Shown here: in pieces, positions 16,330 through 24,831 of the stretch
How the letters are laid out: each line of letters starts with the position of its first letter
Position numbering within the stretch: position 1 is the stretch's first letter
NCBI GenBank assembly: GCA_037442005.1
Contig: JBBIRA010000006.1
Location: 16,852-80,851, forward strand
Source: Leptospirillum sp037442005
GTDB taxonomy: Bacteria > Nitrospirota > Leptospirillia > Leptospirillales > Leptospirillaceae
Length of the DNA stretch: 64,000 nt
Direction: 5' to 3'
Notes under the pieces: generated by a model
The model's input: only the letters and a program-made list of their open reading frames with translations
The model's database searches: none
What the model was told of the DNA's origin: nothing
Made by a program: the position numbers and the translations under genes

Positions 16330-17205
16330 ATGAGCGAAACGGGATACCGGCTTTTAAAAGTGGATGTACCTTCCGGAGAAGCCCAGGTCATTGCCGACTG
16401 GCTGGTTCAAAAAACCCATCTTCCCGTTTTGGAGCAGGAGGTGTCCGGGGTTGTCCGGCTGACCGCGTCACTGGAGCGTCTCGATGCGGTTGAGTCACTT
16501 CTGGTCCGGGAATCGGTCCGGTCCATGGGGGCTCTTGATGCCAATGATGAGATCCTTCCGGGGGCTGACTGGGAAATGCTCTGGAAAAGTCAGGGGTTCC
16601 AGAGATTTCTGGTCAATGGCTGGCTGCCCGTCATCCCGGAATGGGACCAAGAAGCCCGACCGGCTTCACCGTCGATTCTCATCCATCCCCATCTGGCTTT
16701 CGGAACGGGACTTCACGAGACGACGGGAAAATGTCTCTCGCTGCTGGTCGATCATTTTCCCCCGACTCCGGTCAGGAAGGGGCGGATTCTGGACTTTGGA
16801 TCCGGGACGGGGATCCTGGGAATCGCAGCCCTGGTGCTGGGTTACGGGAATGCCCTGGTGGCGGTGGACAATGATCCTCTGGCGGTTGAGGCCACGGCGG
16901 AGAACCTTCTCCTGAACAATCTGTCCTCCTCCTCCCTGACGGGGCTGTCGCCGGATCATCCTGAAGAGGGACCTCTTCCCGGAGGGGAGGTCCCCTACCG
17001 TCTGATTATTGCGAATGTCACCGGAGGGGTTCTGGTGCCCTGGGTCCCTGTTTTATGGGAGAAGCTCGAAACCGGGGGAGCCATGGTCCTCTCGGGGATT
17101 GCGACCCGGGAACGAAAACGCGTCGAAGCGATTCTCCCCGTTCCCCGCTCATTCCACCGGGGAAAGAAATTTCATACGATCTGGCTTCGAAAGGTGGCCC
17201 GTTGA
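16330..17205 (+). CDS. prmA: Ribosomal protein L11 methyltransferase
   Basis: 291 residues, close to the family length. The SAM-binding domain is clear: HPHLAFGTGLHETTGKCL, ILDFGSGTGILGIAALVLG (motif I), VAVDNDPLAVEATAENLLLN (acidic loop) and LIIANVTGGVLVPWVP, where NVTG stands in for the usual N-I-L-A. The N-terminal ~120 residues form the L11-binding domain. It trimethylates ribosomal protein L11. The ATG has AGGAGA upstream. The stop TGA overlaps the TTG start of pyrF, giving a coupled pair. Confidence 0.93.
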   Translation: MSETGYRLLKVDVPSGEAQVIADWLVQKTHLPVLEQEVSGVVRLTASLERLDAVESLLVRESVRSMGALDANDEILPGADWEMLWKSQGFQRFLVNGWLPVIPEWDQEARPASPSILIHPHLAFGTGLHETTGKCLSLLVDHFPPTPVRKGRILDFGSGTGILGIAALVLGYGNALVAVDNDPLAVEATAENLLLNNLSSSSLTGLSPDHPEEGPLPGGEVPYRLIIANVTGGVLVPWVPVLWEKLETGGAMVLSGIATRERKRVEAILPVPRSFHRGKKFHTIWLRKVAR

Positions 17206-17975
17206 AAGAGACAGAATCCCTCACTCCCGGATCCGCGGTTTCCCGGCTTCGGGCTTCACTTTCCAACCCTGTCTGTCTTGCGCTGGATGAGCCGGATCGT
17301 TTGCTGGCCCGGGCGTTGATCTCGCGGATCGGGAAACGGGTGGGGATGGTCAAGGTGGGGCCGGTTCTTTTTTTAAGGGAAGGCATGGGGTTTTTATCCG
17401 AACTGTCCGATCAGGGCATTCCCCTGTTTCTCGACCTTAAATGGCACGATATTCCCAATACGGTGTTCGGAGCCATTTCCGGTCTGGATCTTCCCACGCT
17501 CCGGCTGGTGACGGTCCATGCCCAGGGAGGAGAATCGATGGTCCGTGCGGCACGGGAGGCGGTGGAAGGTCTTTCCGGGGTGACGCCACTGGTGGTCGCC
17601 GTGACATTACTGACCCATCTCGACGGGGGGGAACTGACCCGTCTGGGAATCGGCAACCGGCAGGAACGGATCCTGGAACTCGGGAATCTCGCCCTTTTGT
17701 CAGGGGCTCACGGCCTTGTCATGGCTCCGGGTGATCTGACCCGGGCGCGGGAAGTTCTGGGGAGTGATCCCTATCTTGTGACGCCGGGGATCCGGTGGGA
17801 GGAAGGGGCAGTGAAGCCGGTAGCCGGAAGGCGGGATGACCAGGTTCTTGCGGGAACCCCGACCGATGCACTGTCGTGCGGGTCGGATCTTCTTGTGATC
17901 GGTCGTCCTTTTCTCAAGAGCCCGGATCCTGAGCGGTTGCTGGACACGCTTCTGGAAACGATTCAAGCCCCCTGA
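17202..17975 (+). CDS. pyrF: Orotidine 5'-phosphate decarboxylase
   Basis: 257 residues, TIM-barrel. The catalytic motif FLDLKWHDIPNTV holds the Asp-x-Lys-x-x-Asp set; MVKVGPVLFLREG, VTVHAQGGESMVRAA, LVTPGIRWEE and LVIGRPFLKSPDPERLL are the substrate and phosphate loops. It makes UMP in the last step of pyrimidine synthesis. The TTG start at 17202 is inferred from the overlap with the prmA stop (TTGA) and the AAAGGTGG site upstream. The first ~15 residues are not conserved. Confidence 0.93.
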   Translation: MKETESLTPGSAVSRLRASLSNPVCLALDEPDRLLARALISRIGKRVGMVKVGPVLFLREGMGFLSELSDQGIPLFLDLKWHDIPNTVFGAISGLDLPTLRLVTVHAQGGESMVRAAREAVEGLSGVTPLVVAVTLLTHLDGGELTRLGIGNRQERILELGNLALLSGAHGLVMAPGDLTRAREVLGSDPYLVTPGIRWEEGAVKPVAGRRDDQVLAGTPTDALSCGSDLLVIGRPFLKSPDPERLLDTLLETIQAP

Positions 17976-17994
17976 CCCGGGATCCACCGGGTCA
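17973..17994. terminator. Possible hairpin between convergent pyrF and def
   Basis: TGACCCGG (17973-17980), six-base loop, CCGGGTCA (17987-17994): a perfect eight-pair stem that contains the pyrF stop codon. No T-run follows on either strand, so termination is uncertain. Confidence 0.4.
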
Positions 17995-18035
17995 ACAGGC
18001 TGATTTCCAGAAAGTTCAGGGGAGGTGGGGACAGC

Positions 18036-18599
18036 TCAGGCGACGCCGTCCTCCTCTTCTTCTTCTTCCCTTCTGACCCAGTATTTGGAAAATTCCTCAA
18101 GATGGGTCAATGTCGTCATGTCTTTCATCCGGTCCACAAACAGGGTCCCGCGAAGATGATCGGTTTCATGTTGCAGAATCACCGCAGGAAACCCTTCCCA
18201 GTCGAGGAGCATCTTCTTTCCGTAACGGTCCAGTGCCTCCAGTTTGACGGCACGGCTCCGGGTCACTTTTCCCCGGAGATTGTCGACGGACAGGCAGCCT
18301 TCCCAGCCATAGCGCGTTTCCTTCGACATGTATTTGAAGACGGGGTTAATGAGTACCAGAAGGCCAATGGAAGGGGCGTCGGGATATCGTTCGTTTTCAA
18401 TCGATTCGACAACGACCACCTGTTTGGATACGTGAACCTGGGGAGCAGCAAGCCCCAGTCCGTCCCCGTCGCGCATGGTGTCGACAAGATCGTCAATAAA
18501 GCCCTGGAACGCCGGTGTTTCGATTTCCGACAGGGGAACCGTTTCTGCAATGCGTCGGAGAATCGGGTTTCCCATGCGGGCTATTTTCAAGAAGGCCAT
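18036..18599 (-). CDS. def: Peptide deformylase
   Basis: 187 residues. The three metal motifs are GLGLAAPQVH (motif 1), WEGCLSVDN (motif 2, Cys ligand) and QHETDHLRGTLF (motif 3, HExxDH-type with two His ligands and the catalytic Glu). It removes the formyl group from new proteins. The C-terminus ends in a run of glutamates before the final residues. Its ATG shares one base with the cobO stop (TAATG), so it is transcribed and probably translated with the cobalamin genes upstream, an unusual partner set for def. Confidence 0.94.
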   Translation of the reverse strand: MAFLKIARMGNPILRRIAETVPLSEIETPAFQGFIDDLVDTMRDGDGLGLAAPQVHVSKQVVVVESIENERYPDAPSIGLLVLINPVFKYMSKETRYGWEGCLSVDNLRGKVTRSRAVKLEALDRYGKKMLLDWEGFPAVILQHETDHLRGTLFVDRMKDMTTLTHLEEFSKYWVRREEEEEEDGVA

Positions 18600-19138
18600 T
18601 AGAATTCGACTCCTTTCTGAGCCATGATTCCTTTTTCGTAAGGGTGTTTGACCGCTTTCATTTCCGTGACCAGGTCGGCCCGTTCGACGAGTTCGGGGTG
18701 GGCGTTCCTCCCGGTCATGACCAGGTGAAGTTCGGGGGGCTTTTCGTCGATCAGGCGATGGACCTGTTCCATATCGATATAATGATACCTCATGGCGATA
18801 TTGATCTCATCGAGAATCACCATATGGTACTTTCCCGAGAGAATCTCGTTTCTGACCCAGGCAAAGGCTTTCTGGGCCACCTCCCTGTCCCGGACGGGGT
18901 CCTTGGTTTCCCAGGTGAACCCTTCTCCCATTTGCCGGATCGTGAGAATTCCCTCGAAACGCTTGATGGCGTCAAGTTCGCCATAATGCCAAGATCCCTT
19001 GATGAATTGGGCAATCAGTACCGGAAGTCCATACCCCGCGGCCCTGAACGCCATGCCCAGGGCGGCAGTGGTTTTTCCTTTGCCGTCTCCGGTATGAACG
19101 ATGACCAGACCTTTTTGTGGCGTCTCCCCGGTGCTCAT
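18599..19138 (-). CDS. cobO: Cob(I)yrinic acid a,c-diamide adenosyltransferase
   Basis: 179 residues of the CobA/CobO/BtuR family. The P-loop VHTGDGKGKTTAALGMAFRA, FIKGSWHYGELDAI, MVILDEINIAMRYHY and LVMTGRNAHPELVERADLVTE are diagnostic. It attaches the 5'-deoxyadenosyl group to cobalt(I) corrinoids. The ATG overlaps the cobJ stop (ATGA), and the stop overlaps the def start. The group cobJ-cobO-def is one transcription unit. Confidence 0.93.
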   Translation of the reverse strand: MSTGETPQKGLVIVHTGDGKGKTTAALGMAFRAAGYGLPVLIAQFIKGSWHYGELDAIKRFEGILTIRQMGEGFTWETKDPVRDREVAQKAFAWVRNEILSGKYHMVILDEINIAMRYHYIDMEQVHRLIDEKPPELHLVMTGRNAHPELVERADLVTEMKAVKHPYEKGIMAQKGVEF

Positions 19139-19959
19139 GGGTTTTTTGTCCTGGCCAGACGATCCCCGCTGTGAAGATCGTATTTCCGTTGATATCCCCT
19201 TGGTGTAACCATTTTTCCGGCGATGATCCGGGTCTGGGAATTTCCCACAAGGATGGTGGTGAGCATGCCGATGGGGTGAGCGAGCATATCGGAAAGCGTC
19301 GAGATCACAATGTTCTCCCCTTCCCTCATGGCACTTTTGACAATGCCCACCGGTGTTTCGGGGTCCCTGTATTCCAGCATGATTTCCCGGGCTTCCTCGA
19401 TCTGATGGACCCGTTTGGACGATTTGGGGTTGTAGAGAGCAATGACAAAATCGGCTTCGGAGGCGGCTTTCAGCCGTTTCCGGATGACTTCCCAGGGGGT
19501 TAAAAGATCAGACAGACTGATCGAGGCGAAATCGTGCATCAGAGGGGCCCCGATAATCGATGCGCATGCCGACAGGGCCGTGACCCCGGGAATCACTTCC
19601 ACATCGATTTCTGTGCCGGTATAGCCCCGGTCAGCCAACACTTCGTAGGCGAGTCCGGCCATGCCGTAAATGCCGACATCCCCGCTTGATACAAGCGCCA
19701 CTGTCTTGCCGGAAAAAGCCAGGTCAACGGCCTGGGACGCCCGTTCGATCTCTTCGGTCATGCCGGTCTGGATAATCGACTTGTTTCCGATCAGGGGACG
19801 GACCAGATCAATATACGTTCTGTAGCCGATAATGACATCGGCCTGTTCAATTGCCCATCGGGCGCGTGGAGTCAGGTGCTCTTCCGCCCCCGGGCCGAAA
19901 CCCACGAGCAGGAGACTTCCCCGCTTGATCGGTGGAGTCATGGAGGATGCATTGGACAT
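19135..19959 (-). CDS. cobJ: Precorrin-3B C17-methyltransferase
   Basis: 274 residues, SAM-dependent tetrapyrrole methylase. Markers are LLLVGFGPGAEEHLTPRA, DVIIGYRTYIDLV, ALVSSGDVGIYGMAGLAYEV, VEVIPGVTALSACASIIGAP, FVIALYNPKSSKR and TTILVGNSQTRI. It performs the C17 methylation with ring contraction in corrin synthesis (CobJ/CbiH). The ATG at 19959 has GGAAGGAA about a dozen bases upstream; ATG 19941 is an alternative. It heads the cobJ-cobO-def unit. The ~220 bases upstream show no convincing cobalamin riboswitch. Confidence 0.92.
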   Translation of the reverse strand: MSNASSMTPPIKRGSLLLVGFGPGAEEHLTPRARWAIEQADVIIGYRTYIDLVRPLIGNKSIIQTGMTEEIERASQAVDLAFSGKTVALVSSGDVGIYGMAGLAYEVLADRGYTGTEIDVEVIPGVTALSACASIIGAPLMHDFASISLSDLLTPWEVIRKRLKAASEADFVIALYNPKSSKRVHQIEEAREIMLEYRDPETPVGIVKSAMREGENIVISTLSDMLAHPIGMLTTILVGNSQTRIIAGKMVTPRGYQRKYDLHSGDRLARTKNP

Positions 19960-20181
19960 AATATGATGGGTTCCTTCCTGGAATCAGTTCTGGTTTTTGG
20001 TGACAACTGTCAGACAGACCCCCGCTTTGCGATCGGGGATCAGGGAGAAGCGAACAGGATTGGCTTCTCCTGCTATGATAATTCCCGGGCGGGGGGGACA
20101 TCAACTGTTGATCCCCGAAAAGGTGACTGCCGGTTTTGCGTTTGTTGGCAGAGCGATTCAGAGAGTCAGGTGAGGTGATCC

Positions 20182-20796
20182 GTGTGGGAGAATTTCTGGT
20201 TATGTTTCCTTCCTCTTTTTGTGGCCATCGATCCTCCGGGGATTCTCCCCCTTTTCATCGGCCTCACCACAGGGATTGAACCTGACCAGAGGCGCCAGAT
20301 TGCCGGAACGGCGGTTTTGACGGCTTTTCTGGCAAGCAGTCTTTTTGCTCTGGGAGGAAAAATCCTGCTTGATTTTCTGGGGCTGTCGATTTGGGATTTT
20401 TCGATTTCAGGGGGGATCCTGCTTCTGGTACTATCGATTTCGGATTTGCTGAAAACCCACTCTCCGTCAGAGGGTAGCCCATTGTCCCTTCCGGCGGTGG
20501 TGTCGAGGGCCTGGGGAGCGGTTCCCATGGGGATACCGCTGATTGCAGGGCCTGCAGTGCTGACTTCCTCACTGATTCTGACCAAGAGTCACGGGTTTTT
20601 TCTGGTCGTGGGGGCCCTGTTTCTGAATATGGCAATCCTGTATCCGCTGTTATCAAAGGCCGATGTCATCAACAGAAAGCTCGGGACCACCGCTTCAGCA
20701 GTGGCCGGGAAGATCTTTTCCCTTCTTCTGGCGGCCATTGCTGTGCGTCTGATTCACTTCGGGATCCTTGGTCTGATCCGGACAACGATCCCCTAA
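20182..20796 (+). CDS. MarC-family integral membrane protein
   Basis: 204 residues with six hydrophobic segments. The family start FLPLFVAIDPPGILPLFIGLT and the repeat-like GIPLIAGPAVLTSSLILT identify MarC (formerly annotated as antibiotic resistance, now of unknown transport role). The GTG start at 20182 follows AGGTGATCC. It is divergent from cobJ and converges on the next minus-strand gene, the two stop codons sharing two bases. Confidence 0.88.
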   Translation: MWENFWLCFLPLFVAIDPPGILPLFIGLTTGIEPDQRRQIAGTAVLTAFLASSLFALGGKILLDFLGLSIWDFSISGGILLLVLSISDLLKTHSPSEGSPLSLPAVVSRAWGAVPMGIPLIAGPAVLTSSLILTKSHGFFLVVGALFLNMAILYPLLSKADVINRKLGTTASAVAGKIFSLLLAAIAVRLIHFGILGLIRTTIP

Positions 20797-21179
20797 TAGC
20801 CTGAATCGATGTGATCGGAAGCAATTTCTTCATCGGTTTGAGACATGTGCCACAAGAGGTAGGAAACCACGAGCGGAAGCAGGACGGTGTGGTGGTTTTC
20901 TGTTTCTTTCAGGGCTTCCCGAAGGTCATGTTTGAGGCTGGGAACATTTGAGGTATCAAGAACGATGTCGGTCTTTTCTCCCAGCGACCGGATCGCTTCG
21001 ACGGGGTCCGGATAGATGGGGACTCCGTCTTTTTCAACCCGGGAAAGGAGTCCATGATGTCTGTTTTGTTCACAGACGCCGAGAATGCGGACCTTCTCTT
21101 CACCCAATGACCTGAATTTTTCGTAGAAACGGCTTCCCACACGACCGAGGCCGATCAAAAGCACCGAAACGGATTTCAT
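20793..21179 (-). CDS. Small Rossmann-fold NAD(P)-binding protein
   Basis: 128 residues. The N-terminus SVSVLLIGLGRVGSRFYEKF is a clear G-x-G-x-x-G dinucleotide fingerprint, followed by alternating strands and helices (VRILGVCEQNRHHG, KTDIVLDTSNVPSLKH). It resembles only the N-terminal nucleotide-binding part of homoserine-dehydrogenase-like or oxidoreductase-like proteins; there is no catalytic domain. ATG 21179 has GGAGG three bases upstream, a tight spacing. No function can be assigned. Confidence 0.65.
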   Translation of the reverse strand: MKSVSVLLIGLGRVGSRFYEKFRSLGEEKVRILGVCEQNRHHGLLSRVEKDGVPIYPDPVEAIRSLGEKTDIVLDTSNVPSLKHDLREALKETENHHTVLLPLVVSYLLWHMSQTDEEIASDHIDSGY

Positions 21180-21483
21180 GAGTCCTCCCATCAAGAAAGC
21201 TTAAATCCACTAAGAGACAAGCACTTCACCGGAAGGGCAGGAGTGTCCTTTCCGACTGGCGGCATGACTGGAATACGGTTGAAAAGAAGGCTGTCCAATG
21301 GTTCAGGGGAAGAATAGAGGAAGGGGATAAGTCTTTCAACTGGATGGCTGATTCTGCTTTTTTCTTGGGTTTAAGATCGACGGGTGCCGGAAGGGAATGG
21401 CGGTCCGGGTTTCGAAAAGGCCGGACAACCGGGCCGCCTTGTGGTGGAGGCCCTTGTCCGGGGTCCTCGAGCGTGTTGGCCTT

Positions 21484-22674
21484 CTAGATGGACTGATCCG
21501 ATTTTTCAAGCAGTTGCCGGGTTTTTTGCGTTTCCGTCCGTGCTTTTTCAAGGTTACTCTGTATTTCCCCGACTTTCTGCGACTGTGTCTTGGTGGCGTC
21601 GACAATGTCGGAGATGGACTGGGAGAGTTCCCGGCTCCGAATAACAATAGATGAGAACACCTCATCGACATCCTTGGACATTTTCTTACTTCCTTCAACC
21701 ATTTCAAGCGCACTTTTGATCATCGCCACCGTCTGGTTTGTATCCTCTTGCGTTTCCCGGATGGTTTCCCCGATTTCCCGGGTTGCCTTGATGGTTCTTT
21801 CGGCGAGTTTCCTGACCTCGTCGGCGACAACGGCAAACCCTCTTCCCTGATCTCCGGCGCGCGCGGCTTCAATCGCGGCATTGAGCGCCAGAAGGTTGGT
21901 CTGACTGGCGATATCATTGATCACTTCGACGATTTTTCCAATCTCAAGGCTTCTGCTGGAAAGAGCATTGACGACATTTCCAAGCGTATTCATCGCCTCT
22001 CCGGCCTGAGCCACCTGACCGTTCATCAGGAGCACGACATTTTGTCCGTCTTCAGCTTCCCGCTGTGTTTGACGGGACTCGCTGGAGATGTCCGAGGTTG
22101 TTTTCAGAATTTCCTTTGTCGACTGATCGAGATCGGCGACAGATCGAAGAATGCTGTCGTCTCTTCCCGTTTGTGCCGAGAGGTTGTTCTTGAGCGCCTG
22201 CGCTTCCGTAATGTCGATAAAGCTCGTCATATACCCCAGAACCTCATGGGTGTCCGGATGGGCAATAATCCGGGAGGTGGAAAGGAGGAAAGACCCTCCG
22301 ATTTCCATAACCTGATTTTTCCGGATTTCCCCCTCATGTATCTGGGAGAGAATCCCCCTTATCCGGTCTGGATTTACGTGAAACCGGTGAATGGATCCCC
22401 CCAGCACCTCTTTGGCGGAGACGCCATAGTTTTTGATCAGATCGGGCTCCATGGAGCGGATAATCTCCTTCATGGTTTCATTCATGTAAAAAATTTCATT
22501 CCCGGATTTTGCTTTCCCCATGTCTGCCGTGGCAATGGCGATTCCTACCTTGGGAATGGAGTCCAGAAGGGATTTGACGACCTGAGGGTGGGAGAACAGG
22601 TTTTCAGAAGGAGAACCCGTCCGGAATTGTGGCTCATTTTCCTCTGCAGAATGTTTTTTGGTGAAGAAAGACAT
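21484..22674 (-). CDS. Soluble PAS-containing methyl-accepting chemotaxis protein
   Basis: 396 residues, no signal peptide or transmembrane segment, so cytosolic. Residues ~30-165 form a PAS-like domain (SIPKVGIAIATADMGK, IFYMNETMKEIIRSM, ending GYMTSFIDITEAQ). Residues ~200-396 are the chemoreceptor signalling helix pair: DIASQTNLLALNAAIEAARA at the hairpin tip and GRGFAVVADEVRKLAER. This matches transducers such as those that sense redox or internal ligands. ATG 22674 has GGAG five bases upstream. No che genes are in the window. The upstream region is AT-rich. Confidence 0.9.
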   Translation of the reverse strand: MSFFTKKHSAEENEPQFRTGSPSENLFSHPQVVKSLLDSIPKVGIAIATADMGKAKSGNEIFYMNETMKEIIRSMEPDLIKNYGVSAKEVLGGSIHRFHVNPDRIRGILSQIHEGEIRKNQVMEIGGSFLLSTSRIIAHPDTHEVLGYMTSFIDITEAQALKNNLSAQTGRDDSILRSVADLDQSTKEILKTTSDISSESRQTQREAEDGQNVVLLMNGQVAQAGEAMNTLGNVVNALSSRSLEIGKIVEVINDIASQTNLLALNAAIEAARAGDQGRGFAVVADEVRKLAERTIKATREIGETIRETQEDTNQTVAMIKSALEMVEGSKKMSKDVDEVFSSIVIRSRELSQSISDIVDATKTQSQKVGEIQSNLEKARTETQKTRQLLEKSDQSI

Positions 22675-23079
22675 CAATACTCCTTGTGTTCAGGATTCAT
22701 CATCCATCATTGTGCATTGTGTTGAACGGTCCTGACCGATTGCACCATTGGAACAATCTTTCAGGAAACCCCCTCGGCTGCCGATCTCCGCCGGAAAAAC
22801 CCGTTGGTGGTGATAAGCCGTTTTTCCTCTGAAATGGTTGGGTTTCGGGACCTGCGCCGGTCAGGATATCAGGGTGAGAGCAAATCAGGTGCCTGAAAAA
22901 AGTGGAAGGGTAGATCCATTTTTTAACAGAAGACAGAAGGAATTGCAAATATAAAATAATTTAATGAATTGATAGATGTTTACAAAATTGGACGCACTGC
23001 TTCTTTATTGTATGTAAATTATTTATATTTATCATGTTCTATTCGATAGATCAATAGAATTTAACATCCTCAGAATTGG
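22675..23079. other. AT-rich intergenic region upstream of the PAS chemoreceptor
   Basis: 405 bases between cbiG and the chemoreceptor gene, both on the minus strand. Bases ~22940-23065 are markedly AT-rich against the GC-rich surroundings and should hold the chemoreceptor promoter. An inverted repeat (TTCTATT at 23037-23043, AATAGAA at 23053-23059, nine-base spacer) lies just after the cbiG stop and could be an operator or a weak hairpin. No gene is visible. Confidence 0.45.
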
Positions 23080-24204
23080 CTATTCGGGAACACCGCTTTC
23101 CCAGCGGGCCACAGCCATTGTGGCATTCTCCGACTTCATTTTGGGGAGGAGGAGAACGGTATGGCCCTCCGGAAAAGGAGGGTTTCTCCGGATTGACAAC
23201 AGGGCGGCCGGTTCGGAGACACCGGGGGTGCCGACGTGAGAGCGCACGACCTCGGACGGGTTGGGGGATTCCACGCCGGAAAGTTCCTCCCGGGTGAAGA
23301 TATCCAGCGGACGTTTGAAATGGTGGACCGCTTCGAGAAGGCCTTCTTCGTCTTTTTTCAGGTCGATGGTGGCAAACCGGGAAATTGATAGCACGGAAAG
23401 ACCGGCGGTTTGAAAGCTGTTTTCGACCAGCTTGATGATTTCGGCAGCAGAGGTTCTCCGGTTGCATCCAAGCCCGACAGTCAGAATCCGGGGATGAATC
23501 GTCACGGAAACCGGAAGCGCTTTGTCGGGCGGGATCAGTCCGGAAGAAATAATGACCGCTGCCCGGGCTTCAGGAAGGGGATCTGTCCAGCTGTTCACGA
23601 GAAGGATGTTGGGTTTGAGCGTGGCAGAAAGCTGAGGCACCGGAATTTCCTCCGGATTGATCACCAGAACCCGGTCTCCATCCACGATGGCGGAACTGAC
23701 CCGTTTCAGGAGATCGAAGGGGGTCAGATCCGCTCCGATCTCCTTGGCCATCATGTCCGGCGCGATCGTATCCCGGACATCGGTTCCGGTTGTAATGACC
23801 GGGGTCGCGCCAAGGATTCCGGCGGCTTCCCTGGCCAGCGCGTTGGCTCCGCCAAGATGGCCTGACAGCAGACTGATGGAGAATCTTCCGGTCACATCGA
23901 TCACGACGATCCCCGGATCCTTTTTTTTGTCCATGATCAACGGTGCGATCGTGCGGACAACGATCCCCAGGGCCATGATCAGGATGATGCCATCCATTTT
24001 TTCGAACAGGACAGGAAGAAGATTCTTGACGACACCATCGAAAATCACGGCTCCGGGAGGTGCCTCGCCGGCATAGCGTTCTGAGACATAGAGGGTTGCG
24101 TCAATCCCCTGAAGGAGGGCGGTCGCTTTTTCAAGACCCGGCCGGGTAATGGTGATGATGGCAATTTTCTCTTTGGTCGGCACGGGGGGGGGGACTGTTT
24201 CCAT
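23080..24204 (-). CDS. cbiG: Cobalt-precorrin 5A hydrolase
   Basis: 374 residues. N-terminal part: KIAIITITRPGLEKA, MDGIILIMALGIVVRTIAPL, VVIDVTGRFSISLLSGHLGG (the CbiG signature). The C-terminal CbiG domain begins LTVGLGCNRRTSAAEI and continues with SISRFATIDLKKDEEGL and VSEPAALL. It opens the lactone ring and releases acetaldehyde in the oxygen-independent corrin route. ATG 24204 has GGAG nine bases upstream. It is the last gene of the cbiD-E-T-G unit. Confidence 0.93.
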   Translation of the reverse strand: METVPPPVPTKEKIAIITITRPGLEKATALLQGIDATLYVSERYAGEAPPGAVIFDGVVKNLLPVLFEKMDGIILIMALGIVVRTIAPLIMDKKKDPGIVVIDVTGRFSISLLSGHLGGANALAREAAGILGATPVITTGTDVRDTIAPDMMAKEIGADLTPFDLLKRVSSAIVDGDRVLVINPEEIPVPQLSATLKPNILLVNSWTDPLPEARAAVIISSGLIPPDKALPVSVTIHPRILTVGLGCNRRTSAAEIIKLVENSFQTAGLSVLSISRFATIDLKKDEEGLLEAVHHFKRPLDIFTREELSGVESPNPSEVVRSHVGTPGVSEPAALLSIRRNPPFPEGHTVLLLPKMKSENATMAVARWESGVPE

Positions 24205-24231
24205 GAGTATTGTCTCCGGGGGTGAACGGGG

Positions 24232-24831
24232 TTATGAAGCGGCGGGTGAGAAAGAGAGGATCACAACGGGATTCATGGCTTCAATCCGGTGCAGTCCCAG
24301 AATGGTTTTTCCTCTTCCCGACTGGATCTGCCAGATTTCCGGGCTGATTTTCTTTTCTGATGTCCAGGCCAGGACCTCGGCAATATTTTCAAACGTGGCC
24401 AGATTGATGACCACTTTTCCGTCCGGTGGCAACAAGGCGAGTGAAAGGTCGAGAAGCGTTGAGAGATTTCCTCCTGTTCCTCCGATGAAGATCCGGTCGG
24501 GGCGGGGATCTTCAGGGAGTTTTTCGGGCGCTTTTCCGTGAATCATCCGGAACCGGTCATTCAGTCCGAATGCCGTGACATTCTTTACCAGACAGTCAAA
24601 ATCTTCCTGATCTTTTTCAATCGCGGTCACTGTCAGTGAAGGAACAAGGCGGGCCGCCTCGATCCCCACCGATCCCGATCCGGCTCCGATATCCCATAAA
24701 TGGAGTCCAGGGGCCAGATCCAGCCTTGATAATGAGAGGACCCGTATTTCTGTTTTTGTGATCAGACCCTTGCGGGGAACGGTAAAGTGAAAGGCTTCTT
24801 CCGGCAGTCCAAACAGCGTGTTGTGGTTCAT
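24232..24831 (-). CDS. cbiT: Cobalt-precorrin-6B C15-methyltransferase (decarboxylating)
   Basis: 199 residues. VPRKGLITKTEIRVLSLSRL is the CbiT N-terminal mark; HLWDIGAGSGSVGIEAARL is the SAM motif I; RIFIGGTGGNLSTLLDL and GKVVINLATFENI follow. It methylates C15 and decarboxylates the C12 acetate. In many organisms CbiE and CbiT are fused (CobL); here they are separate, with the cbiT ATG overlapping the cbiE stop by four bases. Confidence 0.92.
   Translation of the reverse strand: MNHNTLFGLPEEAFHFTVPRKGLITKTEIRVLSLSRLDLAPGLHLWDIGAGSGSVGIEAARLVPSLTVTAIEKDQEDFDCLVKNVTAFGLNDRFRMIHGKAPEKLPEDPRPDRIFIGGTGGNLSTLLDLSLALLPPDGKVVINLATFENIAEVLAWTSEKKISPEIWQIQSGRGKTILGLHRIEAMNPVVILSFSPAAS

Noticed and set aside
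19960..20181. Possible cobalamin riboswitch upstream of cobJ
   Set aside because: Only weak fragments resembling a B12 box are visible and the expected conserved core cannot be laid out by eye; a covariance-model search would decide.
21748..22725. Plus-strand open frame of 325 codons
   Set aside because: Lies opposite the chemoreceptor, whose signalling domain is unmistakable; no ribosome site or recognisable domain in the plus frame.
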